The notes: generated from the sequence alone by a model not told the origin. A stretch of DNA of 64,000 bases from Bin5 sp965208965 (GCA_965208965.1 OZ242384.1:868001-932000); one strand, 5' to 3'; shown: positions 44,012 through 54,037, numbered from the stretch's first letter. Made by a program: numbers and translations.

Positions 44012-44611
44012 GGCGGCGAGGATCAACTATTTTCCAATTCTCAACTGAATTCAGAACAGGACAAAGATTTGTCGCATGGGCTGTATCGTAGGAGCGCGGG
44101 CATTTCGCGCGTTTTGCCGTGAATCAGTGTGCGGTCCAGGTTTGGCGTGATCAGACCAGCGGGTCGTTCAGTTCAGTGAAGTTGCTCAGAGGCATTCGAA
44201 AACTCTGCTCCATTTCGAAACGTACACGACGATTCTGGTTGTTAAGCGGCCCGCGCCTATTGTGAAGACTTTCCACCCGAAGTACCGTTTTCGGGAACTC
44301 AAAATCCCGAAGGCAATACCTCGGACCGAGACAGACGCTGCGGAATGTGTGTAGACTGATTGGAAGAAGGTACCAGAAACGTGCCTGAACCACTTCCAGC
44401 TCGCCCAAGAGCTAAACTATGAAGAGGTCAGCGCCCGGCATCTGAGAGCACATGGCATCTGTCGGGACATACTTTCGTAGCCGATATTGAACAGCTGATG
44501 CAAGAGTCGAGGAGGTCGAAAAAGAGGTTAAAGAAGACCTGGTACTGTTTCTGCTCATCTTGACCACTTCGTCCGGGTTTCTGGCCGGCCATTCTTTCAG
44601 GAGATCCCTCA
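44012..44611. other. Intergenic region with no supported gene
   Basis: 600 bp between the Uma2 pseudogene and the repeat protein. No family-like frame on either strand. A ribosome-binding site AGGAGATCC (around 44600) precedes the repeat-protein start. No promoter close to consensus could be chosen. Confidence 0.5.
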
Positions 44612-46960
44612 ATGAAGACCAAGAGTTTTGCCTCCATCTTTGTACTCCTCTTGCTGGCGGCTCTGGCGCCCGGAAATGCGGTTGCCCAGCAGGACCCGAC
44701 TGCGGACAGTGCGCCCAGCACCTGCGATTCTGCCGATGTAATCAGGCCCGGTGAAACCGTCAGCGACGACTTTTCCGACGAACTGGCCGGCCATACGGAC
44801 ATTGCCGAAGTCAGCACCGCCATCTCAGGCGGGAAGATACTAACTGCGGTCTTCCACCTGAGAGACCTTGCGCAGCCCCTGACATTCAACAGGCCAGATG
44901 TTGCGCCAGGCTCAATCGAGTACAGTTGGGAGGTGTGGGTGGACCTGGACAGCGATCCGGGAACCGGCTTTATGGGCGGTTTCGAGTACCTTCTGTCGGC
45001 CTATCATACGGTGTCCGAGGAGGGAAACGGGGGCAAGTTGAAGGCAAGCACCTGGTCCCTGGGCATCGACGGGCCGAAACCCGTCCTGGATGCCAAAGTC
45101 GAGCTGTCTGCCGAAGCGGACACGATCACGATAACCGGGGGCGTACCAAGGCTGAGGCCTGAGGTGAGGCTTGCATTCAGAAGCACCGATGCGCTGGGCG
45201 GATCCGATCAGGTAGGGTGCTTTCCTGCTATCGGCGAGCCTGTGACACTTGGCGACTGCGGATCCGGCCAAGATTCTATCCTGCCCGGTCAATCCGCGAC
45301 CGATGAAATCGCGCATTCGCTGCCGCCGCATATCGACATTACCGAAGTCAAAACCTTTTTGAGTGACGGCAAGTTGACCGTCATATTTCATCTTCGAGAC
45401 CTGCCGGACAGACTCACTTTCAATCGAACCGGTGTGCCGGAAGGGCCGATGGAGTATGGGTGGGAGGTGTTGGTTGATGTGGACGATGAGAGCGAGACCG
45501 GCATTGGGGGGAACGACTTTGCGCTATTGGCCTTCCATGTCGCGCGTCCACCCAAGGGTGGAACCAATAGTACGCAGTCGATCGAGAATGCAACGGACGC
45601 TGCCGGCTGGGAACTCTCAACAAATGGCGGCATAGAAAGCCTGTTTCTCGGCAGCGCCACGCTGGAACAGTCTGCCGAAGCCAACACAATTACTCTCAGC
45701 GGGGCCGTTCCCGGAATCACGCCGCAGTCGCGACTTACGTTCAGGGTCTACGACTATCTGTACGGGTCCGATTCGGTCGGATGCTCTGCGCCGGTTTTCT
45801 GGGATGATAACTCCCCTCAGTGCAGTTCCGTGGAAGGATTTACACCGGGCGATTCCGTGACAGACGATGTTGCGGATGTGCAGGTATGGAGTCTTGCCAA
45901 GTCCGATGTGCCTGTAGACGCTGACACCGCCCACTTCGACATCACCGGTATCGACACATCATTGTCGGGCGAGAAACTGAAAGTGGTATTCCATCTGCGA
46001 GACCTTCCGGAGAGCCTGACGTTCAACAGAACCGGTATTCAGAAAGGCACGATGGAGTACAGGTGGGAGGTACAGATCGATGTTGACAATGACAGGAATA
46101 CCGGCTTTGGTGGAGGTTTCGAATACCTGCTATCGGCTCATCATATTGCTTACCCGTCAGAAAGCGGGGAAAACGTCATAACCCCTGTCTCAAACGGACT
46201 AGAGTCAAATGTTTGGAGAATTGGGTCAAGAAGCTATGTCACTTTCGGGGAATCGAGCTATATTGCCTCCGCCGAGGCTGACACGATTACCCTTTTTGGG
46301 GAAATACCTGGAATCACTGCGGATTCACGACTCGTTTTCGTTACGACCGATGTGATGAGAGGCGAAGACCAACTGGAGTGTCACTTTTCCATGAATCCGT
46401 TGCTGTTTCCTGCCCCTTGCGGTAAGGGTGAGGCCTTTATCAAGCCACTTCAGACCATAACCGACGAAGTGTCTGACGAACTGCCGGCCCACGTAGAAAT
46501 TATCGACATTAGCACGGCTCTGTCCGGTGAAACGCTTGCGGTCATATTCCAACTGCGGGATGTGCCGGAAACGCTCGAGTTCAACAGAGCGGACGTAGGC
46601 GAAAGCGCGTACGAGTACCGTTGGGAAGTGTCGATTGACGTTGACCCTGGTCAGGAGAGCGGCCAATTTGGGCTGGACTACGAGATGTCTGCCACCCACA
46701 CCGTCCTTCCAGAGAACGCAGGCAGCAGTACTACTGCGTCCATCGAGAGCAAAGTGGAAGCCTATACATCGAGAAGAATCGAGGACGGCTTCAGAAGGAT
46801 GGAGGCGGCGGCAATTGTCGTCTCTCCCAGGGCCGACACGATAACGCTGATTGGGGACATTCCCGGCATAACGCCAGACTCGAGGCTGATCTTCAACGCG
46901 TTTGACTCACTGAACGGCAATGAACTCATCGAATGTCAAGAGTTGCCATCATCGGAATGA
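44612..46960 (+). CDS. Secreted protein made of four long repeats (unknown function)
   Basis: 782 residues. Signal peptide (SFASIFVLLLLAALAPGNAV, cut after AVAQ). The rest is four degenerate repeats of ~185-195 residues, starting at about 40, 213, 401 and 600. Each has a block like EVSTAISGGKILTAVFHLRD, then LTFNRxxVxxGxxEYxWEV, then VDxDxDxxTGxxGGFEYLLSA, and ends with a Glu-Ala-Asp-Thr-Ile-Thr block before PGITPxSRLxF. Each also ends with a Cys in front of the next repeat, so disulfides between repeats are possible. The Asp-rich turns (VDVDDESETG and similar) look like Ca-binding loops. A beta-sandwich fold is likely. No known family was recognised. A strong hairpin terminator follows. Confidence 0.78.
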   Translation: MKTKSFASIFVLLLLAALAPGNAVAQQDPTADSAPSTCDSADVIRPGETVSDDFSDELAGHTDIAEVSTAISGGKILTAVFHLRDLAQPLTFNRPDVAPGSIEYSWEVWVDLDSDPGTGFMGGFEYLLSAYHTVSEEGNGGKLKASTWSLGIDGPKPVLDAKVELSAEADTITITGGVPRLRPEVRLAFRSTDALGGSDQVGCFPAIGEPVTLGDCGSGQDSILPGQSATDEIAHSLPPHIDITEVKTFLSDGKLTVIFHLRDLPDRLTFNRTGVPEGPMEYGWEVLVDVDDESETGIGGNDFALLAFHVARPPKGGTNSTQSIENATDAAGWELSTNGGIESLFLGSATLEQSAEANTITLSGAVPGITPQSRLTFRVYDYLYGSDSVGCSAPVFWDDNSPQCSSVEGFTPGDSVTDDVADVQVWSLAKSDVPVDADTAHFDITGIDTSLSGEKLKVVFHLRDLPESLTFNRTGIQKGTMEYRWEVQIDVDNDRNTGFGGGFEYLLSAHHIAYPSESGENVITPVSNGLESNVWRIGSRSYVTFGESSYIASAEADTITLFGEIPGITADSRLVFVTTDVMRGEDQLECHFSMNPLLFPAPCGKGEAFIKPLQTITDEVSDELPAHVEIIDISTALSGETLAVIFQLRDVPETLEFNRADVGESAYEYRWEVSIDVDPGQESGQFGLDYEMSATHTVLPENAGSSTTASIESKVEAYTSRRIEDGFRRMEAAAIVVSPRADTITLIGDIPGITPDSRLIFNAFDSLNGNELIECQELPSSE

Positions 46961-47045
46961 CAGCAGCTGAGCGCTGAAGAGGCCTGGACAGGCAGTTCGC
47001 CCCTTTCGGCGAGAACAGAATTGCTGCGAACGATTCACCCACAGA

Positions 47046-47081
47046 CTGCGAGGACCAGCCGGGGCCGGCTGGTCCTCGCAG
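47046..47081. terminator. Perfect 15-bp hairpin, bidirectional terminator candidate
   Basis: CTGCGAGGACCAGCC (47046-47060) pairs perfectly with GGCTGGTCCTCGCAG (47067-47081) around a 6-base loop. It lies between convergent genes: the repeat protein (stop 46960) and the AddA-like gene (stop 47150). The stem is GC-rich and complete on both strands; the following T content is modest. Confidence 0.75.
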
Positions 47082-47149
47082 CGTTGCGTTCTTACGCTCT
47101 CAGCAGCGTAAAGTTTTCTGGCAGGCACAGGTCGATCATATTCCTTCGG

Positions 47150-50100
47150 TTACAGATTTGCCGGCGGTCGACTTGAAAGGAAGGCCAGCGCCGCCCTCTC
47201 GGCTTCCTCCTGCGCCTGCGGGAGGTTGTCAACGGATTTCTGGAGATTCGGTCCGAGGAAGAGGAAGGAGACCTCCTTCACTTTGACTCCGGCGGCTTTG
47301 TTGAGAGCGAGCGCGTAGGCCCCGCCCTGCAGACGGTAGCGCGCCATCACCTGTTCGACCTCTTTTTCGGAGCCGACGGCGTCGGTCTTGAAGTCGACGA
47401 TCACGAAACCGTCCTCCTCCTCGAAGAGGAGGTCGATGAACCCTTCGACGATGCCGTCGCCGACCGAGCCGGCCACAGGCGCCTCCCGCCACCAGCGCTT
47501 CGATGCCAGCGCGCGCTGCACGAGGGAGCTGTCGAGCGCGCGTTGTACGAGGCGTCCGATCTCATCCGCTCGGCCAGGCACCCCCTCGGCCGCGGCTTGT
47601 GCCTGCACGTTTTTGTCGAGGTCGCTGCCCGTGTGCAGATCGACAACCTGCAACACGGCGTGAACGGCGCGGCCGAAATTGGTCCCGGCGCGACCGCGGC
47701 GCCAGGGTTCGTCGGGGACGTCCTGTTCCTCTTTCTCGTCCTGCTCATACCGGGCGAGACGGGTGGCGGCCGCGGAGATGGGCAGGCTGCGGGCTGAATA
47801 GAGCTCGCGCCTCTGCTGCTGCCAGCGTTCGCGCGCGGCAGGTGTATCATCGTCGGCCACTGCTTCACCGGCGGAAACCGGGGCGTGCGGTGCGGGGACT
47901 GCCGGGGGATCGAATCGCTGCCAGAGATGATCTGCGCCTTGCATGAACAGATCGATGTGGGCGGCCGCAGACTTTTCGTCTCCTGCTTTGCGGTAGATGC
48001 TGACGACGAGGTGATCTCGGGCGCGGGTCGCGGCGACGTAGATCAGCCGCACGCGCTCCTCTTCCGCGCGCGCCTTTTCGAAGTCGGCCAGCTCTTGATA
48101 TCCAGCCGTTTGGAGAGAGGCTTTTGCTTCGATCCGACCGCTCTTCCGATCGAAAAGCACGGGATCGGGATTGGACCCTCTTGTCGCGTTCAACCCGGCA
48201 AGGAAGACGATGGGGAATTCCAACCCCTTGGCGCCGTGGATTGTCATCACGCTGACTGCGCCGGCATCGGACTCACGGACGACGGTCTCTCGCGCGCGTA
48301 CGCGTTCTTCGCGCTGGCGTTCGGTCCAGGATAGGAATGCGCGCAGGGAGGCTTCTCCCGTGGCGGCGAAGGCGCGAGCACGGTCGATCAGGAAGCCGTA
48401 ACGCGTCCATCGACCGCGTGAATAGCGTTCGTTGAGGGCTAATTCGCGGAGCCGGCACGTACGCACAAACTGCTCGATGAGCGTCGCCGGGGCGGTCCAT
48501 TTGCGGCATTCGTGGAACTTTCTCAGGACGGCCAGCGCGTCGGCGACGCAACCGGACGGGGGGCAGTCCTGGGCGAGGTAGTCGAACCGGCCGCCGTTTT
48601 CGACAAACGTCAGCAGGTCGGCATCGGAGCAGGCGAGGGCGGGGGAGCGCAGCGCGGCCGCGACCGCGACGGGGTTGGTCGGATCGTCAATGGCGGCGAG
48701 GCAGTTGAGCAGGTCGCGCGCCTCCTGCGTGTTGTAGATGAGGGAGGCGCTTTCGAGCCGGAAGGGGATGCCCGCTTCTTCGAATGCGATCTCCAGGGCG
48801 TCAAAGCCGGCGCGGCGCGGCATCAAAATGCAGATGTCCTGGTAGACGGCAGGGCGGAGGACGCCGTCTTCGTCCTCCGATCGGACCAGCCAGCCCTTCT
48901 CTATTGCCGTCCGGACGCCATTGGCGATGGCTTCGGCTTCCTGGCGGCGTACGACGCCTATGAGCCCTTCGACTTCGCCGCCCATGACGCGGACGGGGGG
49001 CGGGCGGCCGTCCTGCGCGCCGGTGACGAGGGGCGCATAGACGGCTTGCGCCTGGCCCTGCATCCACTGGCTGAAAATGTGGTTGACCCAGTCGATGACC
49101 GGGGATAGCGAGCGGAAGTTTTGTTGGAGCAGGACGTTTTCTCCGCCGACCGCCTGTCGCATCAGTTCGACCTGTTGAATGTCGGCGCGGCGGAAACGGT
49201 AGATCGACTGTTTGGGGTCGCCGACGATGAAGAGTTTACCGGCAGCGGGTTGCACCTTGCGCCAGTCCCGGGGACGGTCGTCGGGGTTTGTGCGATCGGA
49301 GGCCTCTTCGGCCAGGAACAGGGCGATTTCCGCCTGCAGCGGGTCGGTATCCTGCATTTCATCGATAAGGATGTGGGTGAAACGAGCGCGAAAGTGGTCG
49401 CGTGCGGCGAGACTGTCCCGGAGAAGATTGCGTGCGAGGACGAGCATGTCGAGGAACTCGACCTGGCCGGCGTCCCTCCGTTCGCGGGCGTAATCGAGCG
49501 TAAAGCTGCGCAGCAGTTCGAGCACCGGGAGCAGTTCCGACGGCTGCTCGTCTTCAGCGTCCCGGGATAAAGGCGCTGCGAATGAGACAGCGGCGAGCAG
49601 GTCGTAGTTGTTGTGGAAACGGTCGGCGATCGTGCGCATGTGGTCAAGGGTCATATCTGCGGCCAGGGCGGGGCGGAGGGCCTGCTGCGCCACGGGGTCG
49701 TCGAGGGCTGCGTCCAGCCATGCTGCCCAGCGGTTTTCGAACGCGATCTCGGCCTCGATCTCGTCGCGGATGGTGAAGCCCGGCGGCAGGCCGGCGGCCA
49801 GCGGACGCTCGCCCAGGAGACTGCCGGCGAAGCTGTGCAGCGTCTGAATGGAGGCCTGATCGAGTTCTGTCACGGCGCGCTGGCAGCGTTCCCGCTGGTC
49901 CTGGGGCAGGCATGGGTTGTCGGCGGCCAGTTCTAGGCTCTCTGTGATGCGGGCGCGCAGCTCGGCGGCGGCCGACTCGGTGAAGGTGATGGCGGCGATC
50001 CCGCCCAGGTTTGCCCGACCGGTCTTGATGAGGGCGACGACGCGATCGACGAGGCTGCGTGTTTTGCCGGTACCCGCGCCGGCTTCGACGACCATGTTAT

Positions 50101-50155
50101 CGTCGAGGTGTTCCAGAATTGCATCGCGTGCCGGCTGGTCGGAGAGGGCGCTCAT
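47150..50155 (-). CDS. AddA-like UvrD-family helicase/nuclease
   Basis: 1001 residues from the ATG at 50155, which overlaps the upstream gene's stop by four bases (ATGA). Superfamily 1 helicase: Walker A VEAGAGTGKTRSLVDRV, Walker B ILIDEMQDTDPLQ, motif III GDPKQSIYRFRRADI, motif V SVMTIHGAKGLEFPIVF, then motif VI in YVAATRARDHL. The C-terminal RecB-like nuclease has FIDLLFEEEDGFVIVDFKTD. With the neighbouring AddB-like gene it should form a double-strand-break end-processing complex analogous to AddAB/RecBCD. The frame continues upstream to 50248, but the coupling supports 50155. Confidence 0.93.
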   Translation of the reverse strand: MSALSDQPARDAILEHLDDNMVVEAGAGTGKTRSLVDRVVALIKTGRANLGGIAAITFTESAAAELRARITESLELAADNPCLPQDQRERCQRAVTELDQASIQTLHSFAGSLLGERPLAAGLPPGFTIRDEIEAEIAFENRWAAWLDAALDDPVAQQALRPALAADMTLDHMRTIADRFHNNYDLLAAVSFAAPLSRDAEDEQPSELLPVLELLRSFTLDYARERRDAGQVEFLDMLVLARNLLRDSLAARDHFRARFTHILIDEMQDTDPLQAEIALFLAEEASDRTNPDDRPRDWRKVQPAAGKLFIVGDPKQSIYRFRRADIQQVELMRQAVGGENVLLQQNFRSLSPVIDWVNHIFSQWMQGQAQAVYAPLVTGAQDGRPPPVRVMGGEVEGLIGVVRRQEAEAIANGVRTAIEKGWLVRSEDEDGVLRPAVYQDICILMPRRAGFDALEIAFEEAGIPFRLESASLIYNTQEARDLLNCLAAIDDPTNPVAVAAALRSPALACSDADLLTFVENGGRFDYLAQDCPPSGCVADALAVLRKFHECRKWTAPATLIEQFVRTCRLRELALNERYSRGRWTRYGFLIDRARAFAATGEASLRAFLSWTERQREERVRARETVVRESDAGAVSVMTIHGAKGLEFPIVFLAGLNATRGSNPDPVLFDRKSGRIEAKASLQTAGYQELADFEKARAEEERVRLIYVAATRARDHLVVSIYRKAGDEKSAAAHIDLFMQGADHLWQRFDPPAVPAPHAPVSAGEAVADDDTPAARERWQQQRRELYSARSLPISAAATRLARYEQDEKEEQDVPDEPWRRGRAGTNFGRAVHAVLQVVDLHTGSDLDKNVQAQAAAEGVPGRADEIGRLVQRALDSSLVQRALASKRWWREAPVAGSVGDGIVEGFIDLLFEEEDGFVIVDFKTDAVGSEKEVEQVMARYRLQGGAYALALNKAAGVKVKEVSFLFLGPNLQKSVDNLPQAQEEAERAALAFLSSRPPANL

Positions 50156-53100
50156 CGGCTTGCCTCCTCGTCGGCCATCGCTACGTAGGCGGACAGGCGT
50201 GAATCGTTTCGTTTGCGCCGCCAGTGCCACTCGCGGCGGGTTGGGCAAAGATTCTTAAAGTCGCAATAGCGGCAGTTGCTGCCATCCCTGCCCGGATTGG
50301 CTGGGAAGAGGCGGGCGCCGATGCCGTCGGTGATGGCGCCAACGACATCGCTGAAGGCGTCCAGCATCTCTTCGAGTGTCTTAGGATTGGAGGGGCGGGT
50401 GGCAAATTTCCCCTTTTCGGTTACAAACCAGTAGGCAACTCGCACGTCGACCCCATCGCCCAGCAGTTGCTGGGCGGCGAGACCGTATACGGGCAGCTGC
50501 AGGAGTTTGCCGCGCTGGAGGGGGTCTCTGTTCATGTTTGCGTAACCGCTCGTCCCTCCCGTCTTGTAGTCGAGAACGAGAGCGGTATCGCCGGATGGTG
50601 AGAGGTCGATGCGGTCGATAAAGCCCCGAAAGCGTAGCGTGCCGGTCCTTGCACTCGACCATTCGACGGATGGCGGCGGCGTTTCATCTTCGTTCTCGGA
50701 GAAACCAAAGGAGCTTTCGACGGCGTGGGGCGAAACCCCATGCTTTTTGCGCAGTTTGGCGTCTTCCTTCAGGAATCTGTCCAGGTCGCTGAGCATTTCG
50801 CTCCTGGCCGACTCCCAGAGGAGGCGTTTGCCGGTGACGCCGCGCTGCTCAGCAATCTGGAACTCTTCTGCGGCGATCTGGAAGAGCCGGCGGCGCTGGT
50901 CCTCGCTCCAGGGCTTGTCGGGCGCGGGGATGGCGTTTTGCTGCTGCGCTTCTCGAATGAAGCGTTCGAGGATGGTATGCAGCAGCGATCCTTTTTCCAG
51001 AGCCGAGATGGTGGCCAGCTCCTCCGGCTGTTCAGGCGCGGCGATGCCGAGCACGTTGGCGAGGAAGTAGCGGAAGGGGCAGGTCGCCCAGGTTTGCAGA
51101 CGCGTTGGCGAGAAAGGTTCAGGGTTGGAGGGCCCGGTGCGACCGCCGGCAGAGGAGGCCGACGACAAGTCTCCATCCCAAAGAGTCAACGGCGCTGCGA
51201 TCCTGGCCTGCTGCATCTCAAGGGCGCGGGACAGTACGGGTTCCGAGCTGGCGAGATGATGGGCGCTGATGGGATTGCCGAGCTGCTGCCATTGCGACAG
51301 GTGGTGGAGATCGTAGTCGTGGATGTCGGCGGGCTGCGACGCGGCGACGGTGTTGATGCCGTGCTGCGCCGATACCACTTCTTCGAACCAGGGTTGTTCT
51401 CGGAGCTGAGCGAGGTCACGGGCATTGGAGAGCATCGTAGGGTAGACGGGCGAGCCATAGAGGCGGGTGGCCTCTTCGAGGAACCAGCGGGACGGGTGCT
51501 GCTCGCGCTGGGCGATGTTGTTGCCGCGGGCGTAGGTGAGCACGCGGGTGCGCCCGGTCGCGGCGGCGGCGAGGTAGTCGTACCGTTCGGCGGCGGTTGA
51601 GCGGAGTGGGAGTCCCGTCCGTTCCCGTTCCAGATGCGGCAAGAGGGGATCGTCGGGCGGTTGCGGGGGGACCAGGCCTTCGACCATGCCCACGAGGTAC
51701 ACCTTGTCGAAGCGCATTCCGGCGGCGAGCCTGACGGAGCCGACGAACAGGCCTTCCCCCAAGGCGCCCGCTCTCGCGGCGGCTCGATTGAGGGCTTCGT
51801 CGAGTACGGTCCGAAACGCGTCCAGATCGGCGGATTCCTCCACCGTGTCGAGATTCGCCAGCTCCTGCAGAGCCGACATCAGGGTGTCAAGATTGCCCCG
51901 CTCTACGGGAGGGAGAGAGTCTTCGTCAAGGTAGTGCTCGATGAGTCCTTCGGCCCAATCGACGAGGGCCGCCCAGGTCAAGCATTCCCCTGCGCGGTTG
52001 AGGGTCTCGTGCAGCCTCAGCACAAAACTGCGCAACGCCCACGCTTCTGCCGCAGACTGCGCCAACTCGTTTTCTCTGCCTGCGGATCGCTCTTCGTCCT
52101 GGCTCGCGGCCGTGCGCTGCCGGCTCCTTGCATAGTTCGCAAGACGGTCGCGCCACTGCTCAATGCCGGCGACGACGCCCGCTTCACGTGAGACTGCGTC
52201 CCAGCGGGAGGGGCTGTAGCGGGCGGATGCGGCTTTGACCGGACAGGAGGTGAGCCAGCGCATCACTTCTTCCCTGGGCAGGTCGTCGCCGGCAAGATCG
52301 ACGATACTTGTGAGCATACGCCCTACCGGTGTCGCGGCCAGAGTTTCGGTTGACGGGCCGGCGATGGGGATGCCGGCGGCGGTCAGCTGCTCTGCGATGA
52401 GCGCGGCATACGGCTCCCGCTGCCAGTACAGAATCGCGATGCGGTGGAAGGGGGCGCCCGCGTGGACGGCGGCTGCTACCGACCGGACGATGCTGCGCAC
52501 CTCTTCGCCGGTGTCGGATGCGACGAGCAGTTGCGTCTGAGGCGGGGTTGGCCGTGAGGACGCAGGCGGCTGCGCGGCCGTTTTGGGCAGGACAGTGTCG
52601 GCCTCCGGATCGCCGGTGGCGGCCAGGATCGTCTCGCAGTTTTGTGCGTCGCGGAGTGCGTCGAACAGTCGCTGCTCGGCGGGCGTCAGGGTGCGCGGCA
52701 GGTAAGCGATGACGCGGCCGAGCGAGTCGAGGGCGGCGCCGGCGCGGCCGGTACGCACGGCCTCGGCGGCGGCTTCTGCGAGCGCTTCCCGGTCGTAGTA
52801 TGCCTTGGTACGGTCGCGAAAGTGTGTGTACAGCCGGACAATTTCGCCGGAGATTCCCCCGCGTCGTTCGAGCCTGGAAAGGGCGTCAGGAGCGGCAGGT
52901 CGCAGGTCCCTGAATGTCTTGCGCAGGCTTTTGTGGAAAGAAGGATGAGTGCGAAAGGGTTCAAGCTCGCCCTCGGCCTCGCCAGCAACGCGGCGGACGG
53001 CGGCGGATTCGATAGTGGGCTTGAGCGGACTGCGGCCGGCGTCAGCCAGGCTGGGCGCGCCGAGCAGCTCCGCGAGACGGGCGAGCGGTATGAAACGAAC

Positions 53101-53274
53101 GTTTACGAGGCCGCTCTTGCCGAAAGCGCGGCGCAGGTAGAGTCCGGCATAGGGTGTTGGTACGACGACCGTGGCGGGGGCGAAGCGGTCCTCGGCCTGA
53201 TGATCGCGCAGGAGGCGTTCCAGACGCTCCCGGGCTTGTTCGAGGTGTACGACATGGGTGGGGGATTGCTGCAT
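50152..53274 (-). CDS. AddB-like nuclease with Fe-S cluster motif, helicase site degenerate
   Basis: 1040 residues. The C-terminal PD-(D/E)XK nuclease domain has FSPTRLQTWATCPFRYFL (with a Cys) near residue 733 and DTALVLDYKTGGTSGY, then the CRYCDFKNLC cluster near 1000. The Cys before the nuclease core plus these three give the four ligands of the AddB-type 4Fe-4S cluster. The N-terminal half is UvrD-like, but where Walker A (GxxGxGKT) should be the sequence reads HVVHLEQARERLER, so this subunit probably does not hydrolyse ATP at that site. Pairs with AddA; together they process DNA ends for recombination. Head of the operon. Confidence 0.88.
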   Translation of the reverse strand: MQQSPTHVVHLEQARERLERLLRDHQAEDRFAPATVVVPTPYAGLYLRRAFGKSGLVNVRFIPLARLAELLGAPSLADAGRSPLKPTIESAAVRRVAGEAEGELEPFRTHPSFHKSLRKTFRDLRPAAPDALSRLERRGGISGEIVRLYTHFRDRTKAYYDREALAEAAAEAVRTGRAGAALDSLGRVIAYLPRTLTPAEQRLFDALRDAQNCETILAATGDPEADTVLPKTAAQPPASSRPTPPQTQLLVASDTGEEVRSIVRSVAAAVHAGAPFHRIAILYWQREPYAALIAEQLTAAGIPIAGPSTETLAATPVGRMLTSIVDLAGDDLPREEVMRWLTSCPVKAASARYSPSRWDAVSREAGVVAGIEQWRDRLANYARSRQRTAASQDEERSAGRENELAQSAAEAWALRSFVLRLHETLNRAGECLTWAALVDWAEGLIEHYLDEDSLPPVERGNLDTLMSALQELANLDTVEESADLDAFRTVLDEALNRAAARAGALGEGLFVGSVRLAAGMRFDKVYLVGMVEGLVPPQPPDDPLLPHLERERTGLPLRSTAAERYDYLAAAATGRTRVLTYARGNNIAQREQHPSRWFLEEATRLYGSPVYPTMLSNARDLAQLREQPWFEEVVSAQHGINTVAASQPADIHDYDLHHLSQWQQLGNPISAHHLASSEPVLSRALEMQQARIAAPLTLWDGDLSSASSAGGRTGPSNPEPFSPTRLQTWATCPFRYFLANVLGIAAPEQPEELATISALEKGSLLHTILERFIREAQQQNAIPAPDKPWSEDQRRRLFQIAAEEFQIAEQRGVTGKRLLWESARSEMLSDLDRFLKEDAKLRKKHGVSPHAVESSFGFSENEDETPPPSVEWSSARTGTLRFRGFIDRIDLSPSGDTALVLDYKTGGTSGYANMNRDPLQRGKLLQLPVYGLAAQQLLGDGVDVRVAYWFVTEKGKFATRPSNPKTLEEMLDAFSDVVGAITDGIGARLFPANPGRDGSNCRYCDFKNLCPTRREWHWRRKRNDSRLSAYVAMADEEASR

Positions 53275-53358
53275 GTGTGAAGTCTCCGCTGAGAGGCGAG
53301 TTCGGTTTTGGCGCTTCCCCTATTGATGAAATCTTACGAAGAGTTCGAGTAGGCCGAA

Positions 53359-53802
53359 TCAGACTGAACCGCTATCAGGAATGGACTCTTGGCCCATCTG
53401 ATCGATCAGAACATCGGCTGGCAAAATCGGGATTGCGGAATATGCGCCCATCTGAAGTAGGTGACGATCACCCGATACAATGACGTCAGCATTTGCGGCC
53501 AGCGCACATGCAAGCACATTGTCGTCGTCCGGATCCGACAGAACGACTGGCGTAATCACGGGCGGTTCGACAATGGTGGCAAGCGCAGCATAGCCAAGCA
53601 CCAGATCGTCTGCAGTCACCTGGGCTTCTTGCAGACGCACGCGGAACTTTTCACGGCGCAGTACTTCGTCAAGTTCGAATAGGAGTGAAAATGATGTAAA
53701 AATTTGTACTGCGGACGAGCGGGCAAGGTGAAGCAGGTGCCGGGGCGCTCCGTGCCAGAGCAGTGCAGAAATGACAATGTTCGTGTCAAACACCAGACGC
53801 AC
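53359..53802 (-). CDS. PIN-domain toxin (VapC-like RNase, COG1569 type)
   Basis: 147 residues from GTG 53802 (RLVFDTNIVISALLWHGAP), which overlaps the antitoxin gene's end by 17 bp. The PIN catalytic acids are visible: first Asp in VFDTN, Glu in SFSLLFELDEVL, and the Asp pair in VLSDPDDDNVLACAL and then VIVSGDRHLL. Predicted Mg-dependent ribonuclease toxin. The overlap with the upstream small gene and the matching order (antitoxin first) support a toxin-antitoxin pair. Confidence 0.85.
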   Translation of the reverse strand: MRLVFDTNIVISALLWHGAPRHLLHLARSSAVQIFTSFSLLFELDEVLRREKFRVRLQEAQVTADDLVLGYAALATIVEPPVITPVVLSDPDDDNVLACALAANADVIVSGDRHLLQMGAYSAIPILPADVLIDQMGQESIPDSGSV

Positions 53803-54037
53803 GGCGGCGCCTTTCCGCTCGGGCAGCGGCGATTTCGGCGGAAATCTCGTCAATATCGAGGATGTCCGTATCCTGCCGGTCAAGCCGATCTATGGCAGCA
53901 AACAGATTGTCAGTACGTCGCTGTCGCACCTCACGTTTCAGAAGCGCAGTCAGGTATTCTGCATTGAGTAGACCGGCTTGTTTGGCTTCCGTAGCCAACT
54001 CACGTGACAGTGTAAGTGTCAGTGTAACTGTTTCCAT
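53786..54037 (-). CDS. Antitoxin of the PIN-domain pair
   Basis: 83 residues from ATG 54037, preceded by a strong GGAGAGAGG. N-terminal ribbon-helix-helix-like strand (METVTLTLTLSRELATEAKQ), then AEYLTALLKREVRQRR and an acidic then basic C-terminus (DEISAEIAAARAERRR). The size, order and 17-bp overlap with the PIN gene mark it as the antitoxin, which would repress the pair and neutralise the nuclease with its C-terminal helix. No named antitoxin family was assigned. Confidence 0.78.
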   Translation of the reverse strand: METVTLTLTLSRELATEAKQAGLLNAEYLTALLKREVRQRRTDNLFAAIDRLDRQDTDILDIDEISAEIAAARAERRRRASGV

